Shown here: positions 34,191-41,504 of the stretch, one piece after another
How positions within the stretch are numbered: the stretch's first letter is position 1
Layout: each line of letters opens with the position of its first letter
Assembly (NCBI RefSeq): GCF_015160875.1
Contig: NZ_CP063374.1
Location: 6,761,501-6,825,500 of the forward strand
Direction: 5' to 3'
Source: Streptomyces chromofuscus
Lineage (GTDB): Bacteria > Actinomycetota > Actinomycetes > Streptomycetales > Streptomycetaceae
Length of the DNA stretch: 64,000 bases
Program-made: the position numbers and the translations under genes
The notes under the pieces: model-generated
The model's input: only the letters and a program-made list of their open reading frames with translations
Databases searched by the model: none
Told to the model about the DNA's origin: nothing

Positions 34191-34354
34191 AGCCCCGGCA
34201 GGCAACGTCTGCCCGTCGAGGAGCGGCGTCCGGTGCGTACTCTCGGTGCGCCGGCCGGAAGTCCTCGTACTGGACGTACCTGGGCTTTCGGCCGGTGCGG
34301 CGAGAGGGCGTCCCGGGCGTCGTGACAGGGCGAACGTCGCCTGTTGGGGCACTG
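34188..34354. mobile_element. MITE-like inverted-repeat element, long copy (167 bp)
   Basis: The left end TAGAGCCCCGGCAGGCAACGT and the complement of the right end CAGTGCCCCAACAGGCGACGT match at 16 of 21 positions. The outer arms share the element at 60997-61101 (AGGAGCGGCGTCCGGTGCG left; GCGAGAGGGCG then GGGCGTCG right). This copy has 62 extra central bases between two CCGGTGCG repeats. Flanks GAGCGGGCCCG and GAGCCCGCCCG (9/11) may be a worn target duplication. It encodes no protein. Confidence 0.7.
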
Positions 34355-34412
34355 GAGCCCGCCCGTCGCGAGCGGGCCCACCGCAACCCGCCTGCCCGGC
34401 GGACCGGAGCCG

Positions 34413-35528
34413 TCACGTCCAGCGCAGCAGCGCGCCCAGCCCGCCCACCGGCACGTCCCGCTCCCGCGCCGCCTCCACGGGGGCCAGCGAGATCGCCGGG
34501 GCGTCGGTCGCCACCGCCGAGCGGATCAGGGCGTCGTCCGCGCGGGCGGACCAGGAGGTCTGCTCGCCGAGGATCTTCAGATCCGTACGGCGGACCGCCA
34601 GCTGGTCGGCGTCCTCGCCGATCCACACCTCGCGGTGCGTGTCGCCGCCGTCCGGGCGGACCACGAGCTCGTCGATGCGGTGCTCCCGCGCCGCCTCGAC
34701 CAGCGCGGGCACGCCCTCCACCGTCCCGGTGCGGCCCTCGTCGTCCGGGGCGCGGGCGGCCAGGAACCGCTCCAGCTCCGCCTCGGCGTGCCGGCGCACA
34801 TGGGTGGCACGGGCCTCCTCCACGTCCCCGTCGAGCAGCCGGCTGCCCGCGCCGTGCGCGGACTCGACCACGCGGTCGAGCAGCCGCTTGGGCAGTCGCT
34901 CGTGCACGGCGCGCCGCTCCCGGTCGTCACCGACGAGGATCAGCAGGTCGGCGCGGGTCTCCTCCTGGCACACGGCGAGTGCGTCGGCGATCTCCGCCGC
35001 GTTGTGGTCCCAGGTGTTCTCCACCCGCAGCTGGAAGTGCCGCTCCGACCAGTCGGCGCTGCTCGTGCGGTGCACGGGCCACTGGCGCCCGGTGACCGTA
35101 CCCGCCTTCTCCCGGGTCAGCGCGCTGCGCAGCTCGAAGTCCGCGCCCCTGCGGTCGATGTACGCCACCACGGCCACCGCGTCCTCGCCGGTCAGGTCCA
35201 GCAGCGGGGTGGCCCGGGGCAGCGGTGCCCACGCGGCCCGGCTGCGCCGCGGGGCGCGGGCCAGCGGCGGATCGAGGACCACCTCACCCGCACGGGCGAA
35301 CAGCGCCCGGCCGTGCGGTTCCGGCGAGTGCTTCAGCTCCTCGATGGCGTCCCGCACGGCGCGGCAGGTCCCCTCGTCGGCGCCCTGCCCCGCGAGCTCC
35401 CGGGACATCGCCTCCGCCGTCAGATGCCGCTCGTGGGGCGTGTCCTCCCCGTGCTGTGACAGGTCCACGTACACAGAGGCCCAGGGGCCCGGATGTTCGT
35501 AGAGTGGATGCAGGAACGCGAGATCCAT
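34413..35528 (-). CDS. baeRF2-family (Vms1/Ankzf1-like, Rv2629-type) protein
   Basis: A 371-residue protein of the bacterial archaeo-eukaryotic release-factor-like family 2. Features are YVDLSQHGEDTPHERHL, the hydrophobic strand AVAVVAYIDRRGADFELRSA, RVENTWDHNAAEIADAL, DLLILVGDDRERRAVHERLP and a C-terminal part with GEDADQLAVR and a 7/8-stranded L7Ae-like end. Members are stress-linked and thought to be ribosome-associated; peptidyl-tRNA hydrolysis has been proposed for the superfamily. The ATG at 35528 has GGGAGGGAG upstream and a SigB-type promoter at 35572-35596. Confidence 0.85.
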   Translation of the reverse strand: MDLAFLHPLYEHPGPWASVYVDLSQHGEDTPHERHLTAEAMSRELAGQGADEGTCRAVRDAIEELKHSPEPHGRALFARAGEVVLDPPLARAPRRSRAAWAPLPRATPLLDLTGEDAVAVVAYIDRRGADFELRSALTREKAGTVTGRQWPVHRTSSADWSERHFQLRVENTWDHNAAEIADALAVCQEETRADLLILVGDDRERRAVHERLPKRLLDRVVESAHGAGSRLLDGDVEEARATHVRRHAEAELERFLAARAPDDEGRTGTVEGVPALVEAAREHRIDELVVRPDGGDTHREVWIGEDADQLAVRRTDLKILGEQTSWSARADDALIRSAVATDAPAISLAPVEAARERDVPVGGLGALLRWT

Positions 35529-35551
35529 GGCTCCCTCCCGGATGCCGCTCG

Positions 35552-35596
35552 GGGTAGTGCTTCCCGGGCGGGTACCCGTACCGCATGAGAGAACAC
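35552..35596. promoter_or_regulatory. bidirectional SigB-type promoter on a GGGTACCC palindrome
   Basis: The palindrome GGGTACCC (35570-35577) supplies a -10 box in both directions. Plus strand: GGGT (35552-35555), 14 bases, GGGTAC. Minus strand: GTGT (complement of 35593-35596), 15 bases, GGGTAC. Both fit GNNT-N14-16-GGGTAY, facing the DUF6158 gene and the baeRF2 gene. Confidence 0.5.
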
Positions 35597-35614
35597 GACG
35601 AGCGGGGCACCACG

Positions 35615-35932
35615 ATGACCGGAGTCGACCCGGGCCGCCTGGATGACCAGCAGCTGATGAAAGAGCTGGAGACCATCCACCGCACCCGCCACGACACCCT
35701 GCTGTACGGCTCGAACGACGCGCTGCGCGCGCACAACGAACGCATGGCCCAGCTGGAGGGCGAGTACCTGCGTCGCAACCCGCGCCGCTTCGTCACCCCG
35801 GGCCGTACCCGCGACGGCGCACGGGAACGCGCCACCGAGGGGCCCCGCGACGAGCAGACCCCGGTGGGGAAGTGGGGCCCGGGCGGCGCGGCGGCCCAGG
35901 ACCCGAGCCCGGACCGCGGCCCCCGCGCATGA
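35615..35932 (+). CDS. DUF6158 family small protein
   Basis: A 105-residue protein with the compact helical core GRLDDQQLMKELETIHRTRH, DTLLYGSNDALRAHNERMAQ and LEGEYLRRNP seen in small streptomycete DUF6158 proteins of unknown function, then a charged disordered tail. I chose the ATG at 35615 because the domain starts just after it. An ATG at 35585 (115 residues) is possible, but the predicted transcription start falls almost on it. The promoter is shared with the baeRF2 gene. Confidence 0.75.
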   Translation: MTGVDPGRLDDQQLMKELETIHRTRHDTLLYGSNDALRAHNERMAQLEGEYLRRNPRRFVTPGRTRDGARERATEGPRDEQTPVGKWGPGGAAAQDPSPDRGPRA

Positions 35933-35991
35933 CCGAGGCCGGGCCGGGCCCGCGTCGCGGAACCCGGCCCGGCCCGGTGCCCTGCGTCCTG

Positions 35992-36534
35992 TCAGCCGGT
36001 CTCCTTCGAGAACACCTCCAGGAACGTCTCGCAGAACGCCTCGAGGTCGTCCGGCTTGCGGCTGGTGACGAGCTTGTTGGCGCCGTGGTCGCACACCTTG
36101 ACCTGCTCGTCCACCCAGGTGCCGCCGGCGTTGCGGATGTCGGTCCGCAGGCTCGGCCAGGAGGTCAGCACCCGGTCCCGTACGACGTCGGCCTCGACCA
36201 GCGTCCACGGCGCGTGGCAGATCGCGGCCACCGGGCGGCCCCGCTCGAAGAATTGCCGCACGAAGGCCACGGCCTTCGGGTCCATCCGCAGGAAGTCGGG
36301 GTTCGCGACCCCGCCCGGCAGCACCAGACCGCCGAAGGAGTCGGCGGAGGCCTCGCCGACCACCTCGTCGACGGGGAACGTGTCCGCCTTGTCCAGGTGG
36401 TGGAAGGCCTGGATCTCACCGCTCCTCGTCGACACGAGCACGGGTTCGTGCCCGGCGTCGGAGGCGGCCTTCCACGGGTCGGTCAGCTCGACCTGCTCGA
36501 CCCCCTCGGGCGCGGTCAGAAACGCGATACGCAT
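35992..36534 (-). CDS. DJ-1/PfpI family protein (type 1 glutamine amidotransferase-like)
   Basis: A 180-residue DJ-1/PfpI fold protein: RIAFLTAPEGVEQVELTDPW, the strand-loop FGGLVLPGGVANPD, the nucleophile elbow VAAICHAPWTLVEA (Cys ~106 with His after it), and TSWPSLRTDIRNAGGTWVDE. This subgroup (PfpI/YhbO-like) is linked to general stress and protein or glyoxal damage repair. It lies in a minus-strand run with CBS and DUF2795 genes. ATG at 36534. Confidence 0.92.
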   Translation of the reverse strand: MRIAFLTAPEGVEQVELTDPWKAASDAGHEPVLVSTRSGEIQAFHHLDKADTFPVDEVVGEASADSFGGLVLPGGVANPDFLRMDPKAVAFVRQFFERGRPVAAICHAPWTLVEADVVRDRVLTSWPSLRTDIRNAGGTWVDEQVKVCDHGANKLVTSRKPDDLEAFCETFLEVFSKETG

Positions 36535-36583
36535 GGTGTCTCAGCGTCCTTCCATGTGCTCTTTCCTTGCGCGTGGTCCCGCC

Positions 36584-37042
36584 TCACACCGGTCCCCGGA
36601 TGTCGGGGGCGGGACGTTCGGCGGTGTCCGGCGCGGCCCTGCTGATGTCGGCGAGCGCGCTGTCCGGGTCCTGGGCCACCGCGAGGTCCCCGAGGCTGAC
36701 CATCCCGACGGGCAGGCCGTCCTCCACGACCGGGAGCCGGCGCACGGCCCTCTCGCGCATCAGCGCCACCGCCGTCGACACCGGGTCGTGGGGCCCGACC
36801 ACCACCGGGTCCGGTGTGCACACCGACGCGGCGCTCGCCGCGAGCGGGTCGACGCCCTCGGCCACCGCCCGCACGGTGATGTCCCGGTCGGTCAGCACCC
36901 CGACCACGCGTTCCCCGTCGGCCACCACGACGTCGCCGATGTCCTGCGCGCGCATCAGCTGCGCGGCCTCCACCAGCGAGGCGTCCGGACGGACGGCCAC
37001 CACCCCAGGCGTCATCACCTCTCGCACATAGTCGGCCGTCAT
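36584..37042 (-). CDS. CBS domain pair protein
   Basis: A 152-residue protein made of two CBS domains: YVREVMTPGVVAVRPDASLV, GVLTDRDITVRAVAEG, then VVVGPHDPVSTAVALMRERA and PVGMVSLGDLAVAQD. CBS pairs sense adenine nucleotides. A disordered tail of ~25 residues follows. The start ATG overlaps the stop of the upstream DUF2795 gene (ATGA), so the two are coupled. Confidence 0.92.
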   Translation of the reverse strand: MTADYVREVMTPGVVAVRPDASLVEAAQLMRAQDIGDVVVADGERVVGVLTDRDITVRAVAEGVDPLAASAASVCTPDPVVVGPHDPVSTAVALMRERAVRRLPVVEDGLPVGMVSLGDLAVAQDPDSALADISRAAPDTAERPAPDIRGPV

Positions 37043-37422
37043 CAGGTCTCCCTCCGCCGCTCACCGCTGGTCAGGGCCTCGGCCAGCTGCTGCACATTGC
37101 CGTAGCGGGCCGAGCGGGGCAGCTGCCGCAGCGGCTCGATCAGGGCGTCGGGCGCGTGGCGCCGACGCAGGGCGCTCATCAGCTCGCCCGGGCCCGCGGG
37201 GAACGCGCTGCGGCCCAGGATCCGGCCCAGCTCCAGCCGGGCCTCCGCCAGCGAGCCCGGCATGGCCGGGCCGCCCGCGATGCGCGGGTCGTCCTCCGCG
37301 GTGGGCTCGGGGTCGTGCCACTCCTCCGTACGGGTGGGGTGGCCCGACCTGAGCAGCCCCTGCAGTTCGTGCTTCATCTCCTCGTCCCGGTGGACGCTCA
37401 GCCGGTCACTGCCTCGCTGCAT
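37042..37422 (-). CDS. DUF2795 domain protein
   Basis: A 126-residue protein. The C-terminal half carries DUF2795 (FPAGPGELMSALRRRHAPDA, LIEPLRQLPRSARYGNVQQL), small helical proteins of unknown function common in Streptomyces. The N-terminal half is charged with HRDEEMKHELQGLLRSGHPT. The ATG at 37422 has GGAG 6 bases upstream; longer in-frame starts lack support. It is translationally coupled to the CBS gene. Confidence 0.8.
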   Translation of the reverse strand: MQRGSDRLSVHRDEEMKHELQGLLRSGHPTRTEEWHDPEPTAEDDPRIAGGPAMPGSLAEARLELGRILGRSAFPAGPGELMSALRRRHAPDALIEPLRQLPRSARYGNVQQLAEALTSGERRRET

Positions 37423-37520
37423 GTCGTGCTCCAGATCGTCGGGGTCGCGCACCGCGTACCCGGAGGGCGGGCGGCGACACAGGGTGCGCGCGGCCGCGTT
37501 TCGGCCTCTTTCTCCAGCCT

Positions 37521-39314
37521 CTACTTCCTCTGCCGCCCCGGCAGGAACTCCTGCACCTTCGCCTTGAAACCCTGCCTGACCATGGCGCCCCGGTCGGGGT
37601 CGCCCTTGAGGATCGACGCGGCCGTCGCCTCCATCTGCTCCCACGTCGCGTGCGGCGGGACCGGCGGCACCGCCGGGTCGGTCAGGAACTCGATCACCGC
37701 CGGGCCGTCGGCCTCCAGCCCGGCCCGCCAGCCCGCCTCGACGTCCTCCGGCTTCTCCACCCGGACCCCGGTCAGGCCGAGCGAGCGGGCGAAGGCGGCG
37801 TACTGCACGTCCGGCAGCTCCTGCGAGGGCAGGAAGGACGGCGCGCCGCCCATGGCGCGCAGCTCCCAGGTGACCTGGTTCAGGTCGTGGTTGTTCCACA
37901 CCGCGACCACCAGGCGCGGGTCCTGCCAGCGATCCCGGTACTTCGCCGCCGTGATCAGCTCTGTCAGCCCGTTCATCTGCATCGCCCCGTCGCCGACCAG
38001 CGCGATCGCGGGCCGGTCCGGGTGGGCGAACTTCGCGCCGATCGCGTACGGCACCCCGCAGCCCATCGTCGCCAGCGTCCCGGACAACGAGGAACGCATG
38101 CCGCCGCGCATCGTCAGATGGCGGGCGTACCAGTTGGCCGTAGAACCCGAGTCGGACGTGACGATCGCGTTCTCGGGCAGCAGCGGGTCCAGCGCCCGGG
38201 CCACGTACTCGGGGTTGATCGGGTCCGCCGACAGCTCCGCCCGGCGCTCCATCACCTCACGCCAGTGCCGCACGTTGTCGCACACCGTCTCGTACCACTC
38301 GCGCCCGCGGTCGGCGTCCAGCAGCGGGATCAGCCGCTGGAGCGTCTCCCTCGCGTCGCCGACGAGATTCACCTCGTACGGATAGCGCATCCCGACCATG
38401 TGCGGGTCGATGTCGATCTGCACCCCGCGCGCCTTGCCGTACTCCGGCAGGAACTGCGAGTACGGGAAGGAGGAGCCGATGGTCAGCAGCGTGTCGCAGT
38501 CACGCATCAGCTCGTACGACGGGCGGGTGCCCAGCAGGCCGATCGAGCCGGTGACGTAGGGCAGTTCGTCGCTCAGCGCGTCCTTGCCGAGGAGGGCCTT
38601 GGCGACTCCCGCGCCGAGCAGCTCGGCGATCCGCTCCACCTCCGCGCGGGCCCCCGAGGCGCCCTGACCGACCAGGATCGCCACCTTGTCACCGGCGTTG
38701 AGGACCTCCGCCGCCCGGTGCAGCGACTCCTCGGAGGGGATCGCCGTCCACGCGCTGCGGTCCAGGCTGGAGGGCACCATCTTGAACTCGTGCGTCGGCG
38801 GCGAGTAGTCGAGCTCCTGCACGTCCCCGGGGATGATGACCGCCGTGGGGGCGCGGCGCGCGTAGGCGGTGCGGATCGCCCGGTCCAGCACGTTCGGCAG
38901 CTGCTCGGGCACCGTCACCGTCTCCAGGAAGTCCGAGGCGACGTCCTTGAACAGCGTGTGCAGGTCGACCTCCTGCTGGTACGAGCCGCCCATCGCCGTA
39001 CGGTGCGTCTGACCGACGATCGCCAACACCGGCACGTGGTCGAGCTTGGCGTCGTACAGGCCGTTGAGCAGGTGGATCGCCCCCGGTCCCGACGTGGCCG
39101 CGCACACCCCGAGACGGCCGCTGAACTTGGCGTAACCCACCGCCTGGAACGCCGACATCTCCTCGTGCCGGGACTGGACGAAGGCCGGGCGGTCCTCGGC
39201 GCGGCCCCAGGCGGCCAGCAGGCCGTTGATGCCGTCGCCGGGGTAACCGAAGACCTGCTGCACACCCCACTCGCGCAGCCGCTGCAGGACGTGGTCGGCA
39301 ACCTTGGTGCTCAT
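37521..39314 (-). CDS. thiamine pyrophosphate-dependent enzyme, pyruvate oxidase / acetolactate synthase-like
   Basis: A 597-residue ThDP enzyme of the PoxB/IlvB group. The N-terminal pyrimidine domain has VFGYPGDGINGLL, the catalytic Glu in SRHEEMSAFQAVGYAK, and SGPGAIHLLNGLYDAK. The central domain has KVAILVGQGASGA. The C-terminal PP domain has GCGVPYAIGAKFA and the ThDP motif GDGAMQMNGLTELI with AVWNNHD. The sequence suggests pyruvate dehydrogenase (quinone)/pyruvate oxidase rather than acetolactate synthase, but the C-terminal membrane-binding helix of E. coli PoxB is not obvious. ATG at 39314 with GGAGGT upstream. It diverges from the sigma factor gene. Confidence 0.9.
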   Translation of the reverse strand: MSTKVADHVLQRLREWGVQQVFGYPGDGINGLLAAWGRAEDRPAFVQSRHEEMSAFQAVGYAKFSGRLGVCAATSGPGAIHLLNGLYDAKLDHVPVLAIVGQTHRTAMGGSYQQEVDLHTLFKDVASDFLETVTVPEQLPNVLDRAIRTAYARRAPTAVIIPGDVQELDYSPPTHEFKMVPSSLDRSAWTAIPSEESLHRAAEVLNAGDKVAILVGQGASGARAEVERIAELLGAGVAKALLGKDALSDELPYVTGSIGLLGTRPSYELMRDCDTLLTIGSSFPYSQFLPEYGKARGVQIDIDPHMVGMRYPYEVNLVGDARETLQRLIPLLDADRGREWYETVCDNVRHWREVMERRAELSADPINPEYVARALDPLLPENAIVTSDSGSTANWYARHLTMRGGMRSSLSGTLATMGCGVPYAIGAKFAHPDRPAIALVGDGAMQMNGLTELITAAKYRDRWQDPRLVVAVWNNHDLNQVTWELRAMGGAPSFLPSQELPDVQYAAFARSLGLTGVRVEKPEDVEAGWRAGLEADGPAVIEFLTDPAVPPVPPHATWEQMEATAASILKGDPDRGAMVRQGFKAKVQEFLPGRQRK

Positions 39315-39557
39315 GGAGTGACCTCCAGGACGTGAGGACAGGGGCGCACCCCCTACGAGTCACCCCCCGGGCACCCGGAAAACACCGCCCCGGCGTTTGC
39401 CCCCGGGGGCCGGGGGCAGGCGCGACTGAGTGCTTCGGACCGGAGGCACGTCCGTGGGAGCGGCCGTCGCGGCCCCGCGCGCGCACGTCCGGACGCTGCG
39501 CGCACTTCCACGGTGACCGTCCAACGCACGGCACTTCCCAGGGAGTTGCGACGCATC

Positions 39558-40364
39558 ATGCGAACCGCCCCAGCGAGCGCGAAGCACCACCGCCACGACG
39601 ACGCCCCCGACACCGCCGACGCCTTCCGCCGGCTCGCCGCACTGCCCGACGGGCCCGAGCGCGACGCGCTGCGCGACGAGATCGTCGAGGCCTGGCTGCC
39701 CATGGCGGACCGGCTGGCCGGACGGTTCCGCAGCCGCGGCGAGAGCCATGAGGACCTGCGCCAGGTCGCCGCCCTCGGGCTGGTGAAGGCCGTCGACCGG
39801 TACGACCCCGCGCGTGGACACGCGTTCGAGAGCTATGCCGTGCCCACGGTCACCGGTGAGATCAAGCGGCACTTCCGTGACCACATGTGGACCCTGCACG
39901 TGCCCCGGCGGGTGCAGGAGCTGCGCAACCGGGTGCGGATCGCCGTGCAGGAGCTGTCGTCGGGCCTCCAGGGCCCCTCCGGGCGGCAGCCGAGTGTGGC
40001 CGAGATCGCCGAGCACGCCGACATGAGCGAGGCGGACGTTCGCGCCGGGATGGAGGCGCTGGAGAGTTTCAGCGCGTTGTCGCTGGACGCCGAGCTGCCG
40101 GGCGGCGAGGACGGCTACTCGCTCGGCGACGCGCTCGGGGCCGCCGATCCCGCGCTGGAGACGGTGGTGGACCGGGAGGCCGTCAAGCCCCGGCTGGCCG
40201 CGTTGCCCGAGCGGGAGCGGGCGATCCTGTACATGCGATTCTTCCGCGACATGACGCAGAGTCGGATCGCCGAGCAGCTGGGGATCTCCCAGATGCACGT
40301 GTCCCGGCTGATCAGCCGGTCGTGCGACCGGGTGCGCGAGGAGGTCATGCGCGGCGCCGCCTAG
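39558..40364 (+). CDS. SigB/SigF/SigG-family RNA polymerase sigma factor
   Basis: A 268-residue group-3 sigma factor with region 2 (DLRQVAALGLVKAVDRYDPA, FESYAVPTVTGEIKRHFRDH, WTLHVPRRVQELRNRV), region 3 (VAEIAEHADMSEADVRAGME) and region 4 (RERAILYMRFFRDMTQSRIA, EQLGISQMHVSRLISRS). Streptomyces has about nine such factors, controlling stress responses and sporulation and governed by anti-sigma kinases and PP2C phosphatases. The ATG at 39558 is used; a GTG at 39513 would add 15 residues. No anti-sigma gene is adjacent. Confidence 0.9.
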   Translation: MRTAPASAKHHRHDDAPDTADAFRRLAALPDGPERDALRDEIVEAWLPMADRLAGRFRSRGESHEDLRQVAALGLVKAVDRYDPARGHAFESYAVPTVTGEIKRHFRDHMWTLHVPRRVQELRNRVRIAVQELSSGLQGPSGRQPSVAEIAEHADMSEADVRAGMEALESFSALSLDAELPGGEDGYSLGDALGAADPALETVVDREAVKPRLAALPERERAILYMRFFRDMTQSRIAEQLGISQMHVSRLISRSCDRVREEVMRGAA

Positions 40365-40600
40365 CGGCACCGGAGGGCGGGGGTCCCGGACGGCAGGAGG
40401 GGTGTGCTGCTGTGGTGCGCCGCCGGGTCGGGGCGTGCGTGGCGGGGCACGCGGTTCCCCGCGCCGCCCCGGTGGGGGTTCACCTGGTCGGGTGTCTCGT
40501 TCCCGCGAATGGGTCCGGGCGCGGGCAGCGGCAGTGGCGGCGGGCTGTGATGGCTGTGGGGGTGCGGCCTCGTGCCCCCTCGCCGGTCCGAGGAGCTTCC

Positions 40601-41359
40601 ATGCGTCGCAGCGCCCGTGTCCTGCCAGTCGCCGCCATGGCGGCGGTCGCCCTGGGTGGGGCCGTACCCCTCGCCTCCGCGGAACCGGCCGCGGAGGTCT
40701 CCCCGGCCGCCGCCCGGCCGGGCGACACCGTCACCGTGGCCGTCGTCTGCGATCCCGTCGGCGGGGCGCCGCCCGAGGTGATCGACGCGGCCTCCGAGGC
40801 GTTCGCCGGGGGCTCGGTGTCGTTGCGCCGTGTGCCCGGCGACGACGCCGCGGCCGGGCCCGTGTACCGGGGCAGTGCCCGCACCCTGACCGCGGGCGGC
40901 TCCGAGTCCGCCGGGGACCCCGCGGGTGGGCCCGAGGCTGCCGGGGACCCCGCGGGCGGGGAGTCGGGGTGGGACGCGGGCGGGTCCGAGGCTGCCGGGG
41001 ACCCCGTGCGCGGGCCCGAGGCTGCCGGGGACCCCGCGGGCGGGGAGTCGGGGTGGGACGCGGGCGGGAAATCGCCGTGGACCGTCGACGGCACCTGCCC
41101 GGCGGAGCCCGGCGGGCAGGGCAAGCCCTGGAGGGCCTCGTTCACCGCCACCCGCGAGGAGGGCGGCGACTGGCCGGCCTGCTCCGGGCCGCCGGAGTCC
41201 TGCGGCAGTCCCACGCTGCAGCGCGGCGTCCAGGCGGGGCGGGGCGGCGCGTTCAACGATTCCGTGCCCGCGCTGGTCGCCGGCGGGCTGCTGATCGCGG
41301 GGGCGCTCGGTGCCGCCGCACACCGGCTGTGGCGCAGGGACACGCGAGGGGACGCCTGA
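40601..41359 (+). CDS. secreted, repeat-containing membrane-anchored protein of unknown function
   Basis: A 252-residue protein with a signal peptide (SARVLPVAAMAAVALGGAVP, cleavage near ASAEPA), an extracellular beta-like domain starting VSPAAARPGDTVTVAVVCDP, and a low-complexity Gly/Asp/Glu/Ala segment (~100-156) with repeated EAAGDPAGGESGWDAGG. A Cys-containing stretch precedes a C-terminal helix (VPALVAGGLLIAGALGAAAH) and a short basic end, HRLWRRD. This suggests display on the outer face of the membrane. It resembles streptomycete exported proteins without known function. ATG at 40601 with GAGGAG 7 bases upstream. Between 40365 and 40600 I see only spacer. Confidence 0.75.
   Translation: MRRSARVLPVAAMAAVALGGAVPLASAEPAAEVSPAAARPGDTVTVAVVCDPVGGAPPEVIDAASEAFAGGSVSLRRVPGDDAAAGPVYRGSARTLTAGGSESAGDPAGGPEAAGDPAGGESGWDAGGSEAAGDPVRGPEAAGDPAGGESGWDAGGKSPWTVDGTCPAEPGGQGKPWRASFTATREEGGDWPACSGPPESCGSPTLQRGVQAGRGGAFNDSVPALVAGGLLIAGALGAAAHRLWRRDTRGDA
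40931..41068 (+). repeat. internal tandem repeat, 84-bp period
   Basis: CCCGAGGCTGCCGGGGACCC begins at 40931 and again at 41015 (84 bases, 28 codons), each followed by CGCGGGCGGGGAGTCGGGGT. A shorter related unit lies between them. It encodes the EAAGDPAGGESGWDAGG repeats of the secreted protein. Copy number is likely to vary between strains. Confidence 0.8.
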
Positions 41360-41504
41360 GGCGGGGCCCGCCTGGGTACGCAGAGCGCGAGAGCACGACC
41401 GGCACCGTACGGACGACGCACCGACCGACGAGTTCACTCGGCCCGAGGGCGACACGACACGACACGGCACCGGCACGGCACCAGGCAACTGCGCGGAGGT
41501 ACGC

